Part shown: in pieces, positions 49,287 through 59,242 of the stretch
Layout: each line of letters begins with the position of its first letter
Position numbering within the stretch: position 1 is the first letter of the stretch
Source: Kurthia massiliensis
Lineage (GTDB): Bacteria > Bacillota > Bacilli > Bacillales_A > Planococcaceae
Assembly (NCBI RefSeq): GCF_000285555.1
Contig: NZ_HE610996.1
Span: 363,052 to 427,051 of the forward strand
Reading direction: 5' to 3'
DNA: 64,000 nucleotides
Made by a program: the position numbers and the translations under genes
Notes under the pieces: generated by a model
Seen by the model: only the letters and a program-made list of their open reading frames with translations
Database searches by the model: none
Told to the model about the DNA's origin: nothing

Positions 49287-50468
49287 ATGAATGCAACAGG
49301 TGTAATTGTTGAATACAATCCTTACCATTACGGACATCTTCATCATATCAAACAATCGCGCAATTTAACAGATGCAGATGTTGTAATTGCGGTCATGAGC
49401 GGACATTTTTTACAACGAGGGGAACCATCTTTCACACATAAATGGTTAAGAACGGAAATGGCGCTCCGAAATGGCGTCGATATCGTCGTCGAATTACCTT
49501 ATGCGTTCGCGACAGCCCCAGCTGTAGATTTTGCAAAAGGCGGTGTTGCAATTCTTGAGGCATTAAAATGTCAGTATATTACTTTCGGTAGCGAAGAAGG
49601 CGATATTGCACCGTTTTTAGCCACTTACAACGCTTTAGAAGGCGATGACATGAAATTTCAACAAAATGTACAATTAGCGGTCAAAAGCGGTCTCAGCTAC
49701 CCTCAAGCGTTAAATGCCGCTTACAACGAAATTGCGCGCACGCACAGTGGACAATTTGCAGATTTAACGAAACCGAATAACATTCTCGGCTATCATTATG
49801 TCGAACAAATTTTTAAACAACATGCACATATGCAACCGATGACGATTCCACGTGTCGCTTCTGGTTATCACGATGCCATTCATGAAGGCACGAATATTCA
49901 AAGTGCAACGGGGATTCGACAAGCTGTTTTTCAAGATGGCTTAGCAAGCGTACAAAATTTTTTGCCACCGGAAAATTTTCAATTGTTGCAACAAGCGACA
50001 TTGATGCAATGGGAAACGATGTATCCTACATTACGTTTCATGCTCACACGTCTGCGCACCGAAGAAATTGCACAGTATGCCGAAGTTACAGAAGGCATTG
50101 AACATTTATTAAAAAAAGCAGCACTGACATGTGACACTTTCGACGCATTTATGCAGCGCATTAAATCAAAACGCTACACGTGGACACGTCTACAACGCAT
50201 GCTGACGCACATTTATACAGGGTTTACGTCCGCAGACTTAGCGACACAACAAATGCCTAGCTATATTCGTTTACTCGGTATGACAAAGCAAGGACAAGCA
50301 TACATTTCAGCTCATAAAAAAGATTTTTCATTACCGATCGTAAGTCGCGCGGCAGCGAGTGATGACCCGATGCTGTTACAAGACATTCGCGCAACAGATT
50401 TATACATGTTAGCGAGCAACGGACAACCTGGTGAAGATTATCGTCGCCCACCGATTCGTATCATATAA
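49287..50468 (+). CDS. tmcAL: tRNA(Met) cytidine acetate ligase TmcAL (YlbM)
   Basis: Forms N4-acetylcytidine at the wobble base of elongator tRNA-Met from acetate and ATP. 393 residues. N-terminal nucleotidyltransferase fold: GVIVEYNPYHYGHLHHI (HxGH-type) and the MSGHFLQRGEP loop, then helical C-terminal domain containing the SKRYTWTRLQRML segment. ATG with GGAGTG close upstream. Its neighbours differ in strand, as in B. subtilis where ylbM is also divergent. Confidence 0.94.
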   Translation: MNATGVIVEYNPYHYGHLHHIKQSRNLTDADVVIAVMSGHFLQRGEPSFTHKWLRTEMALRNGVDIVVELPYAFATAPAVDFAKGGVAILEALKCQYITFGSEEGDIAPFLATYNALEGDDMKFQQNVQLAVKSGLSYPQALNAAYNEIARTHSGQFADLTKPNNILGYHYVEQIFKQHAHMQPMTIPRVASGYHDAIHEGTNIQSATGIRQAVFQDGLASVQNFLPPENFQLLQQATLMQWETMYPTLRFMLTRLRTEEIAQYAEVTEGIEHLLKKAALTCDTFDAFMQRIKSKRYTWTRLQRMLTHIYTGFTSADLATQQMPSYIRLLGMTKQGQAYISAHKKDFSLPIVSRAAASDDPMLLQDIRATDLYMLASNGQPGEDYRRPPIRII

Positions 50469-50504
50469 AAAATCTCGACACCTAATCGGATGTCGAGATT
50501 TTTT
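50467..50504. terminator. Shared terminator of convergent tmcAL and ylbL
   Basis: AAAAAATCTCGACA / TGTCGAGATTTTTT, 14-bp perfect stem with a 10-nt loop; works in both directions. Confidence 0.92.
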
Positions 50505-50505
50505 A

Positions 50506-51558
50506 TTACTTCTCTTTTAACGCCTCTAAATAATCAAGTGCGTCATCGACTGTTTTCACCGGTACGATTTTCATATCGCTATCGATTTTTTTCGCTGTCG
50601 CTTTCGCATCTTCATAGTTCGTTTTGACATGTAATTCAGGTGCATATTTTTCATATGCTGAAATATCATCTTCTGGTGCGAAGAAAATATCGACATCTGC
50701 TTTATCAGCAGCCATTACTTTTTTATCGATACCACCAATACGACCGACTGTACCGTCTTCATTCATCGTCCCTGTTCCTGCGATGTTATACCCTTTCGTT
50801 AAATCACCTTTCGTTAATTGATCAATGATTTCAAGTGTAAACATGAGTCCTGCAGATGGGCCCCCGATGTTTTCGGCATCAATTTTTACCGTTGGGTCCG
50901 TTTTAATAGATTTGCTTTCTTCAAAAGAAATACCGAGACCGATACGTCCTTCCGATCCTGGAATTGCTTTTAACGTCACTTTTTTCGTTTTCAGTTTACC
51001 ATCGCGTTTAAATGTTATGCGCACCGTATCGCCTTTTTCTTTTTTCGCAATATAATTCGTCAGCGTGACGTTCTTTTTAATGGCGATATCGTCGATTTTC
51101 GTCACTTCATCGCCAACTTGTAAAATGCCGTCCACTGCTGATTTTTTGACGACTTCTGCGACGTAAATGCCGTTATATTTCACCGTATAATTATGCCCCG
51201 TCTTTTTAAACGCGACGTATTTCGCATTGAATTGTGAATCGGTCATTAAATGTAGCTGACGCTCGTTATAATCATCGTTCGATTTGTTTTCACCGAGCAC
51301 TTCTTTTTCTGTCATAATGTCTTGAGAATCTTTATGCATTTTCGCCCAAGCATAAGTGAACGGTGATGCGACGCCCATCGAAATCGTCATCATATTGAGT
51401 TCGCCTTCGCCAGGTTTATCTCCATCTTTCACCGCCACGTAATCTGTTAAATTGTACGCATTTCCCGGTTTCATAATGTAGTAATGAAGTGGATACATAA
51501 ATCCGAATGCGAAAATTGCTATCATAATAACCCATGTGAAAAAACTTTTTTTACTCAT
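50506..51558 (-). CDS. ylbL: PDZ/Lon-type membrane serine protease (YlbL)
   Basis: Membrane-anchored protease with an extracellular catalytic domain. 350 residues: one transmembrane helix (about 7-25), PDZ domain (about 125-195), Lon C-terminal protease domain with catalytic Ser235 (GGPSAG) and Lys280 (GGIDKKV). B. subtilis YlbL degrades the SOS division inhibitor YneA; the same may hold here but yneA is not in view. ATG with GAGGAGG. Confidence 0.93.
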   Translation of the reverse strand: MSKKSFFTWVIMIAIFAFGFMYPLHYYIMKPGNAYNLTDYVAVKDGDKPGEGELNMMTISMGVASPFTYAWAKMHKDSQDIMTEKEVLGENKSNDDYNERQLHLMTDSQFNAKYVAFKKTGHNYTVKYNGIYVAEVVKKSAVDGILQVGDEVTKIDDIAIKKNVTLTNYIAKKEKGDTVRITFKRDGKLKTKKVTLKAIPGSEGRIGLGISFEESKSIKTDPTVKIDAENIGGPSAGLMFTLEIIDQLTKGDLTKGYNIAGTGTMNEDGTVGRIGGIDKKVMAADKADVDIFFAPEDDISAYEKYAPELHVKTNYEDAKATAKKIDSDMKIVPVKTVDDALDYLEALKEK

Positions 51559-51628
51559 TGCACAACCTCCTCGTTGTTAGACGTTTCAACTGTTTCTTAT
51601 GTTACCGCTTTTTCTCTTTTTTTGTACA

Positions 51629-51656
51629 TAAAAAAGTCGCCATTTTCAGGCGACTT
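51629..51656 (-). terminator. coaD terminator
   Basis: Minus strand AAGTCGCC / GGCGACTT, loop of 7, followed by T5; 5 bases past the coaD stop. Confidence 0.85.
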
Positions 51657-51660
51657 CGTA

Positions 51661-52717
<1,057 letters not shown>

Positions 52718-52728
52718 TCGATACCTCT

Positions 52729-54159
52729 TTATTTCAGCGCTTCATCCGAAATGTTTATATCGATGCGATTATCGCCTTTTTCAATATCTGCACTAAACAG
52801 ACGCGTTAACCACGTTTCTTCGATATAGTAACTTCCTGCATACACCTCAAAAGGTTGTGAGGCAATGTCGTAGCGCTTGTTGTTATATACATAGAAATTT
52901 GACGTCATTGGGAAACGATAACTTTGTGCTTGATTGCGAACGTAATAACCATTTGCCCCTTTTTTCGTCTTATAGCCTAGTGTATCAAATAATGGCGCGA
53001 CAGCATACAATACGCGTCCATCTTTTAAAATAACACGCATATTTTTTTGCTGCACTTTGTTAACGTAAATTTTACGATTATCTTCGAATAATAACGGTGC
53101 AATCGATTTTTTCGATGCATTTAACGTAAAGTATGACGTCGAAGAATTAAGCGTTTTACTTAATAAACGGTCTAATTTTTCAGTCGATACTTTTTTGCCC
53201 TCTAATTTCACTAAGCCCATTTTCCACTGTTTACGTTGATCAACCGTCATATAACTATCAATCGTCGTCACCATTTTGTGCGTTTTTGCATCGCCAAACT
53301 TTTCACCCGTTAAAAATGATGCGACGAGTTCTGGCAACCAAGGTGTCGATGTAAATTTGTAACGTTGTTTCACTTGATTTAATGCGATTTTTTCAACGAG
53401 ACGTGTATCACGAATATTTTTTACGAATAAAATGCGCGTCCCATTTTGTGCTTTATTTGATTGAATAATGTCTATATGGTTCGCACTCGTTAATGGTGCT
53501 TTTGCCAATGCTTGTTGCATTTTTTCCGTTACGAGACCACGACCATAAATCGTTAGTTCATCGCTTGCAAATGCTTTTTTCATCTTGATATGGTGCCAAT
53601 ACAACTCGTAAGCTGAACCGTTCCCGCTAAAGAACGAATATTGAATTAACGATAACTTTTTAGACGCTACGCGTGGTAAGCCTGTAAACCATTGACCACC
53701 AATTTTATTTTCATCGGTAATATGAATTTGTGTATTTTTCACGACGCCATGTTTCAGCGTCGCAAAAATGTTCGTCAATAACGTACCCGATGTAATTTTT
53801 TGTTTTAGTGGTAGCGTATATTGAATTTGTTGCGTTGTGGCATTGCCTTTTTTAAACTGCGTCATCGTTTTATCGAGACGTTCACAATCTACTGGATCAC
53901 CTTCTGCATTTTTTACACACTTTTTGCCAGTGTTATGCTTTTTCGGCCAGGAAATAGACATTTCTGTCTCTGGTAAATCAGTAAATGTTTGTTTAATAAT
54001 CAACTTTTGCCCCCGATACGTTACATCGATGACTTGATTGTAGTCAAACGATTGGGTCGTATCTTCTACTTTGTCTGAAAAAACGTGATATTGAAAAGTT
54101 AACATTAAACCATTTACAAATATCAACAGCGCAAATAATATAACCGCTACTTTTTTCAT
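52729..54159 (-). CDS. Unrecognised exported/membrane-anchored protein with C-terminal stalk-like domain
   Basis: 476 residues. N-terminal hydrophobic helix (about 4-22) looks like an uncleaved signal anchor, so the rest is probably extracytoplasmic. A close cysteine pair (81 and 92: CVKNAEGDPVDC) may form a disulfide. The mid-part is mixed alpha/beta with no motif I know. The C-terminal 110 residues (IYVNKVQQKNMRVILKDG... SYYIEETWLTRLFS) look like a copper-amine-oxidase-N/stalk domain, typical of wall-associated proteins. ATG at 54159 with AGGGGG 8 bases upstream. Followed closely by rsmD. No B. subtilis counterpart at this position that I recognise; function unknown. Confidence 0.75.
   Translation of the reverse strand: MKKVAVILFALLIFVNGLMLTFQYHVFSDKVEDTTQSFDYNQVIDVTYRGQKLIIKQTFTDLPETEMSISWPKKHNTGKKCVKNAEGDPVDCERLDKTMTQFKKGNATTQQIQYTLPLKQKITSGTLLTNIFATLKHGVVKNTQIHITDENKIGGQWFTGLPRVASKKLSLIQYSFFSGNGSAYELYWHHIKMKKAFASDELTIYGRGLVTEKMQQALAKAPLTSANHIDIIQSNKAQNGTRILFVKNIRDTRLVEKIALNQVKQRYKFTSTPWLPELVASFLTGEKFGDAKTHKMVTTIDSYMTVDQRKQWKMGLVKLEGKKVSTEKLDRLLSKTLNSSTSYFTLNASKKSIAPLLFEDNRKIYVNKVQQKNMRVILKDGRVLYAVAPLFDTLGYKTKKGANGYYVRNQAQSYRFPMTSNFYVYNNKRYDIASQPFEVYAGSYYIEETWLTRLFSADIEKGDNRIDINISDEALK
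54113..54141 (+). promoter_or_regulatory. Possible promoter for the DUF7147-like gene
   Basis: TTTACA (54113-54118) and TAATAT (54136-54141), 17-base spacer, lying inside the 5' end of the divergent gene; about 70 bases before the ATG. Confidence 0.4.
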
Positions 54160-54213
54160 GTGCGAATCCCCCTGCATCATGATAATATTTATAGGAAAGG
54201 ATGTGTATTTATA

Positions 54214-54603
54214 ATGATCGAACGCTTTATTGAATTAGGACAAGGATATGGAGATTTGTACGAGTTGCTAGAGATTATGCAAACGAACAAAGATCGTATC
54301 CACAATACCTTCGTTTTCGTATCTGAAAAAAATGGCAAACAAGTCGCTTCATTTGCAGTCGCATTGAAGCCTGTAGGCGAAAGTAAATTTATGCCTATTT
54401 ATGTGTGTCGCGAAGGTATTCCTTACAACCCTGAAAAAACATCTCAGCGCTATGACCTATTTAAAGAGGCAATCGAAGCTGCAGATCAAACGCTAATCAC
54501 TTTAGAAGTGAAACACTCTTCTGTATACGTAGATACAACGCTTTATTATCAATATTTAATCGGCATACTACGTCTCTATCATTATATTCCAAACCTAGGT
54601 TAA
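54214..54603 (+). CDS. DUF7147-like small conserved protein
   Basis: 129 residues, soluble, begins MIERFIELGQGYGDLYELLE and ends LYYQYLIGILRLYHYIPNLG, a pattern I recall from a Bacillales family sometimes mislabelled methylthioribose kinase. No kinase motif is present. ATG at 54214 is the conserved start, although AAAGGA is 12 bases away. The family name is from memory and tentative. Confidence 0.65.
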   Translation: MIERFIELGQGYGDLYELLEIMQTNKDRIHNTFVFVSEKNGKQVASFAVALKPVGESKFMPIYVCREGIPYNPEKTSQRYDLFKEAIEAADQTLITLEVKHSSVYVDTTLYYQYLIGILRLYHYIPNLG

Positions 54604-54609
54604 ACCATT

Positions 54610-54637
54610 AAGCACTACTATAGTAGTGCTTATTTTT
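54610..54637 (+). terminator. Terminator after the DUF7147-like gene
   Basis: AAGCACTACT / AGTAGTGCTT, 2-nt loop, then ATTTTT. 6 bases after the stop. Confidence 0.85.
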
Positions 54638-54697
54638 ATAGACTAAAAAACCTATTTTAACTATTATCGGCACGTGCAGGTCATTTTTTACGCTTTT

Positions 54698-54970
54698 TTA
54701 TAATCCGACTTTATAATCATATTCTTTTGCTTTGTCTGGTTTTGCATTTTCGTACTCTGTTTTTACGAACGGACGGTACGAAGGTACTACATTTTTCACA
54801 AATGGTAATCGTGTTAATTTATTTGTAATCGTTTCAATGTCATCCATATCGCAATATAGTACGACGTATTTCGCACGACGTGATATGTAATGTACATGAC
54901 CATAACGGCGTAATGATTTCGCTTGTTTTAAATGATGTACATAAACAATTAATCCTTGTCTCTCTCTCAC
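54698..54970 (-). CDS. ylbG: DUF2129 family protein YlbG
   Basis: 90 residues. Family hallmarks [36 protein letters not shown] and [19 protein letters not shown]. Start is a GTG 6 bases after GAGGGG. Function unknown; adjacent to rsmD in most Bacillales, here separated by the two extra genes. Two terminator-free small gaps flank it. Confidence 0.9.
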   Translation of the reverse strand: MRERQGLIVYVHHLKQAKSLRRYGHVHYISRRAKYVVLYCDMDDIETITNKLTRLPFVKNVVPSYRPFVKTEYENAKPDKAKEYDYKVGL

Positions 54971-55035
54971 GAAAATCCCCTCATTTCTACCTCAAAGCAT
55001 ACCATAGCGTCAAATTTTTCCGCAACCTACACAAG

Positions 55036-55065
55036 CTGACAGAAGTCATCTATTTCGAGTATAAT
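55036..55065 (+). promoter_or_regulatory. Sigma-A promoter of the GDPD gene
   Basis: CTGACA (55036-55041) and TATAAT (55060-55065), 18-base spacer, 40 bases before the ATG. Confidence 0.7.
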
Positions 55066-55104
55066 ATATAAAAGAAGTCTGCATATTTGAAGGAGGATTT
55101 TTTA

Positions 55105-56010
55105 ATGGGTAAAAAAACGAAAATCGCCGTAGCAATCGCAGCAGCGAGTGCCGCAGCGTGGGCAGGTACAAAAGCAATGGCCGCACCACAGCGTCGTGAA
55201 AGTAAACAAGCATTAACATATGATCGTCCTATCGTGTTAGCACACCGTGGGGGTTCACATTTAGCACCTGAACAAACGATGGCTGCGTTTAAAAATGCTG
55301 CTGACCTTGGCGTTGATGGTTTCGAAATCGACATTCGCTTAACGAAAGATGAAGAAATCGTCGTGTTCCATGATGAATATATCGATCGTACGTGTGAAGC
55401 AAGTGGCCGCGTGGCAGATATGACGCTTGAACAACTGCAACAATTTAATTTCGGTCATCACTTCGTCGATTTAGAAGGTCATTTCGCTTACCGAGAAACG
55501 CCAGAACGTATTGTCACATTAAAAGAACTTTTCAAGACATTCCCGAACATGTTCATTAATATTGATATGAAAGACGCTCCTGATACATATGAAGGCGGTT
55601 TAATGCCGTCGAAATTATGGCGTCTCATTGAAGAATGTGATGCAACCGATCGCGTCGTTGTCACAAGTTTTTACGACGAACAAATCGATCGTTTTAATTT
55701 ATATGCACAAAACAGCGTAGCGCTCGGTGCAGGTCGTGGTGAAGTGACAAAAGCGTATACCGCGTTCACGAGCCAATTTAAACATCTGTATAATCCAAAA
55801 GTCGATGTGTTCCAAATTCCACGTCATTACGGTAGCGTCATTGCACTCGACACGAAACATTTCATTCAATTTTTAGATCAATTGAACATTCCTGTAATGT
55901 ACTGGACAATTGATGATCCACTCGATATGAAAGAACTTATCAATCGTGGTGCACGCGGCATCGTCACAGATCGCCCAGACATTGCGATGCAAATTATACA
56001 AGAACGCTAA
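55105..56010 (+). CDS. Exported glycerophosphodiester phosphodiesterase
   Basis: Hydrolyses glycerophosphodiesters, probably outside the membrane. 301 residues: signal peptide MGKKTKIAVAIAAASAAAW with AMA-A cleavage site (about 28), then TIM barrel with catalytic AHRGGS (His), PEQT (Glu), and FEIDIRLTKDEEIVVFHD (Glu, Asp, His). ATG with AAGGAGG 8 bases upstream. The repeat copy 2 begins on the base after its stop. Resembles GlpQ/UgpQ type; substrate not defined. Confidence 0.9.
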   Translation: MGKKTKIAVAIAAASAAAWAGTKAMAAPQRRESKQALTYDRPIVLAHRGGSHLAPEQTMAAFKNAADLGVDGFEIDIRLTKDEEIVVFHDEYIDRTCEASGRVADMTLEQLQQFNFGHHFVDLEGHFAYRETPERIVTLKELFKTFPNMFINIDMKDAPDTYEGGLMPSKLWRLIEECDATDRVVVTSFYDEQIDRFNLYAQNSVALGAGRGEVTKAYTAFTSQFKHLYNPKVDVFQIPRHYGSVIALDTKHFIQFLDQLNIPVMYWTIDDPLDMKELINRGARGIVTDRPDIAMQIIQER

Positions 56011-56147
56011 AAAGAGGCTGGGACAAAACATTTCATTTTCCTTTTTTAGCGTTCACAGCAAAAACCCAGAACCGCGCCACAGCGCGATTCCGGGTTTTTT
56101 TATGCTCATTTGAGATGGTGTTTGTACACTTATGTCCCAGCCTCTTT
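56011..56147. repeat. 137-bp structured intergenic repeat, copy 2
   Basis: Same architecture as 28756-28891: AAAGAGGCTGGGAC at one end, its complement at the other, central hairpin AAACCC..GAA..CGCGC / GCGCG..TTC..GGGTTT with CACA loop, CTCATTTGAG and GTGTTTGTACAC mini hairpins. By eye about eight substitutions and one indel separate the copies. It fills the whole gap between two convergent genes and so likely ends both transcripts. Confidence 0.9.
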
Positions 56148-56148
56148 T

Positions 56149-57507
56149 TTATACGAGCGTCAATAATGGATTAGCTGTCGTTAAATGTTGTTCTGCATAT
56201 TCGACTAAATGCGCTAACAGCATCCCATCATCTTTTTCAAAATAAATGCTAGCAATTCGCACATCTACAGGTAAGGTAATGAACGCGCGTTGTAACTGCG
56301 TTAACCAGCGCGCCGCTTCCTCCTCGTCAGCACAAGGAATAATACCGTAAAAACGATCGCCGTAGTAACGCGCAAATAAACCTTTATCGTTAAATAACTC
56401 AGCTGCACAATAAGCGAATTGTTTTAATAACTCATTCCCTGCCAATTGTCCATGCTGCTCATTATAAACGTTAAAATGTGCAATATCTAAAAAACAAAAT
56501 AAATACGTACTTCCTTTTAAATCGCCATAATACGTACGTTCAAAATATTTACGATTGTATACTTTCGTTAATGGATCAATAAAAGCGCGATGGTCAACAC
56601 GTAACGTTGCTAATTGTTCTACTTTTGACAGACGTGTCTTTAAATCTTGTTGTTGTGCTTTTTCTAGCACTTCGATATATTGTTCCTGCGCTTCAATCAA
56701 CGCATCCACATCGCGCGTATTTTTATAATATTGAATGAGCGCATTTAAAATTTCGATACTATTCGTCGTAAAATTATGGCTTAGCGCCAGCGTTCGCGCT
56801 TCTAACAAAATGTCCAATTGTTCCTCAAGACGCCCTTGTTTTCTGCGCACTTCACTCAAAGTAAACATTAAATTCAAACGCGAAATGATACGATTTTCTG
56901 GTACATGTTTAAAACCGTGCGATAAAATTTCCTCGCACTCTTCTAAACGATTTAAACGCTCTAAAATAACGGCATGATTAATGAGTGGTGGCATGTAATC
57001 TGAAGGGGATAATTCTCGTTTCCCTCTAAACTCTTGTTGTAACAATTCACGCGTTTCTAGCGCATATTGGTATGCTTCTGTATACTTTCCAGTCATAATA
57101 TGTAACGCCGTCAAGTTGTTTAATATTTTGCGCAACATGACGCGATGATTGCCACGACGCGCAATCGGCAACGCTTTATATAAAAACGTTCCCGCATGTT
57201 CTTTATCACCGGTTTCATCCCAATAAATATATGATAAATTTAAGAAGTAAATATAATCTTCTTCGGTGCCATAATCAGCAATCATCTTTTTCAGTGGTAC
57301 GAGTTTTTCAATCGCTGTGTCGATATGGCCTAATTGATAGTAGCATTCTGAAACTTGGCGCATAATTAACAATACGTCTTTAAACATATGCAGTTCGATA
57401 CCTAAATCAATCGTCGGCTCACATAGTTCTAAATATTCAATATATTTAGATTCGTACATCAGCTCATCTAACGTCAGAACGAGTTGTTTAAATTCCTCTT
57501 TGTCCAT
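56149..57507 (-). CDS. TPR-like helical protein with degenerate GGDEF domain
   Basis: 452 residues, no membrane helix. Helical-repeat region (about 5-285) with TPR-like pairs (HIDTAIEKLVPL, KYTEAYQYALETRELL, RLEEQLDILLEARTL), a short coiled coil, then a GGDEF fold from about 308 (DPLTKVYNRKYFERTYY). The active-site loop reads YGDRF (382-386) instead of GGDEF and the DxDHFK motif is DIAHFN. This should abolish diguanylate cyclase activity. It may bind protein partners or nucleotide. ATG at 57507 with AGGTGG. Own promoter. Downstream end meets repeat copy 2. Confidence 0.82.
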   Translation of the reverse strand: MDKEEFKQLVLTLDELMYESKYIEYLELCEPTIDLGIELHMFKDVLLIMRQVSECYYQLGHIDTAIEKLVPLKKMIADYGTEEDYIYFLNLSYIYWDETGDKEHAGTFLYKALPIARRGNHRVMLRKILNNLTALHIMTGKYTEAYQYALETRELLQQEFRGKRELSPSDYMPPLINHAVILERLNRLEECEEILSHGFKHVPENRIISRLNLMFTLSEVRRKQGRLEEQLDILLEARTLALSHNFTTNSIEILNALIQYYKNTRDVDALIEAQEQYIEVLEKAQQQDLKTRLSKVEQLATLRVDHRAFIDPLTKVYNRKYFERTYYGDLKGSTYLFCFLDIAHFNVYNEQHGQLAGNELLKQFAYCAAELFNDKGLFARYYGDRFYGIIPCADEEEAARWLTQLQRAFITLPVDVRIASIYFEKDDGMLLAHLVEYAEQHLTTANPLLTLV

Positions 57508-57542
57508 AATATTCCACCTATTTTTTTCTTTATTTCCTTTTA

Positions 57543-57571
57543 ATTCTATCAAATTCTGATTTAACAGGCAA
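57543..57571 (-). promoter_or_regulatory. Putative promoter of the TPR-GGDEF gene
   Basis: Minus-strand TTGCCT (57566-57571) and TAGAAT (57543-57548), 17-base spacer, 36 bases before the ATG. Confidence 0.55.
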
Positions 57572-57600
57572 TTACACATCTGTCTTTACATATAAAAATA

Positions 57601-57650
57601 CAAAAAAAGAGACTAGTGTAGTATTTTACTTCCTACATTCAGTCTCTTTT
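57601..57650 (-). terminator. ylbF terminator
   Basis: Minus strand AAAGAGACT...ATGTAG pairs with CTACACT AGTCTCTTT, then T7; 6 bases past the ylbF stop. Confidence 0.8.
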
Positions 57651-57655
57651 CCTTA

Positions 57656-58102
57656 TTATGCACTACAAGAACAACTACCACCGCTACCACAACCACTACC
57701 ACAGCCCGAGTCTTGTGCGAAAAACGGATTACTGACAGGTACTTTTACAGATTGAGACACATTCTTTCCAATTACTATGCTTACTTCATCAAGTAAATCT
57801 TGATAATTATTTTCCGCTAAACGTAATTGACTTACACGTTCATCGAGGTCAAGTGCGCGTTTCATTTGGCGAATATCTTTCATAATCGTCTTATAATCTG
57901 GGTGATATTTCCCGAAACGTTGCACATCTTCATATTGCACTTTCATATCGTTAAATGCTTGAATTTGTGCAACGAGTGCCGCATCGCTATAAACGACTTG
58001 TTGCGCTTCTCTTAGTGCTGCATACACGTCGGACTGGCGAATCATATCACTTAATTGATCCACTTCATCTAAAATGAATGCCCACTCGGATGTCATCATC
58101 AT
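57656..58102 (-). CDS. ylbF: YlbF/RicF, subunit of the RNase Y specificity complex
   Basis: 148 residues, mainly helical (YmcA/YlbF family). In B. subtilis RicF forms an iron-sulfur complex with RicA and RicT that directs RNase Y cleavage. The Cys-rich tail CGSGCGSGGSCSCSA matches the [4Fe-4S] ligands. ATG at 58102 (first of three Met) with AAGGAG 9 bases upstream. Next gene is ylbC; ylbD and ylbE are absent here. Confidence 0.9.
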   Translation of the reverse strand: MMMTSEWAFILDEVDQLSDMIRQSDVYAALREAQQVVYSDAALVAQIQAFNDMKVQYEDVQRFGKYHPDYKTIMKDIRQMKRALDLDERVSQLRLAENNYQDLLDEVSIVIGKNVSQSVKVPVSNPFFAQDSGCGSGCGSGGSCSCSA

Positions 58103-58115
58103 ATACGTTCACTCC

Positions 58116-59159
58116 TTATTGTGCTTGTTCAGGTCCTTCAACGAAAATTTGCACGTAGTTTTGGCCAAATGCTCCCGTGCCTGTTAAATTAAAGCGGTCA
58201 TCGAGCATCGTTTTACGATGTTTTTTAGAATTCATAAAACTATGCATTGCTTCGGGCGCATCGACATAATCTTCCGCTGCATTTTCTGCGGCGCTTTCAA
58301 AGTCGATATGCGCACGTTTCAACTGCTCTTTTAAACTCATTTCGTCTTCTTCATCTTTATTTTTAGCAAAGTTTTCACTTTGATTTGCTGCTAACATAAT
58401 CGTATCGTTATCGAATACGAGTGGTTTTAAACCATTTTGCTCGCGGAAAACGTTCGTTAACTCTGCTAATTGTGTCGCGTTTTCGACGTTAATATTTTGT
58501 TGTTCAAACGAAGATGGTGTCTTCGCCGTTAATAAATTACCGACATACGTCATATCATATGGCTTCGTTTTCACGAGCGTTTTACCATCTAAATAACGCA
58601 CCGCTTCTAGCTCACCATCTGCTTCATCGAAAAATAACTGCGCATAGACGCCATCATACATAATGAGTAAGCGCGTTTGTAATTCTTCTTCATTCAGCAT
58701 AAACGTGTATGTACTACCTTTAATTTTCACGTGTACTTCCGTATCCGTAATCGTCGTACGATAAACGTCTTCAATCGTTTGGCCAAGCTCAAACGGTGTC
58801 GCATCAGCTTGCTTCCCTGTCATAAATAGTTGCACGATTTTACTTTTCTCTACACCAACGAGTATATATTGGTCTTGTTGATTGTACACCCACCATTCAA
58901 ACCCATACGCAGATGGGCCTGTGCGGTCAGGTTTTCCAAGTTTATTTTGTAACGTACTAATATCTTTTCCAACATACGTTGAATACCCCTCTGTCGGTCT
59001 TGGCATCGCATCGCTATTTGATTGAGGCGCCTTTTGTTCTGGATACATTTGATTCGGTGATTTTAATACTTCATTTTCTTTCACCGACGTATTCATATAG
59101 AAAAAAACAACGAGCAATAGCGCGAGGACGATTAACACTTTATAAATTACTTTCAACAT
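58116..59159 (-). CDS. ylbC: CAP-domain secreted protein (YlbC-like)
   Basis: 347 residues: signal anchor helix (about 5-23), a linker, CAP-associated domain (about 60-195, starting STYVGKDISTLQNKLGKPDR), and a CAP/SCP domain (about 225-342: TNVFREQNGLKPLVFDN ... SFMNSKKHRKTMLD). The role of these bacterial CAP proteins is not established. B. subtilis YlbC lies at the same locus. ATG at 59159. Confidence 0.88.
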   Translation of the reverse strand: MLKVIYKVLIVLALLLVVFFYMNTSVKENEVLKSPNQMYPEQKAPQSNSDAMPRPTEGYSTYVGKDISTLQNKLGKPDRTGPSAYGFEWWVYNQQDQYILVGVEKSKIVQLFMTGKQADATPFELGQTIEDVYRTTITDTEVHVKIKGSTYTFMLNEEELQTRLLIMYDGVYAQLFFDEADGELEAVRYLDGKTLVKTKPYDMTYVGNLLTAKTPSSFEQQNINVENATQLAELTNVFREQNGLKPLVFDNDTIMLAANQSENFAKNKDEEDEMSLKEQLKRAHIDFESAAENAAEDYVDAPEAMHSFMNSKKHRKTMLDDRFNLTGTGAFGQNYVQIFVEGPEQAQ

Positions 59160-59202
59160 TCTCTCTCCATCATACGTAATACAATCAATTATAACGTAAC
59201 AT

Positions 59203-59236
59203 AAAAAAAATCCAAAACGACACGCGTTTTGGATTT
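59203..59236 (-). terminator. DUF420 gene terminator
   Basis: Minus strand AAATCCAAAACG / CGTTTTGGATTT, 5-nt loop, then T6. Just after the stop. Confidence 0.9.
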
Positions 59237-59242
59237 TCCGCT

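Noticed and set aside
54214-54603. Methylthioribose kinase
   Set aside because: A name often attached to this family; 129 residues and no kinase motif cannot support it.
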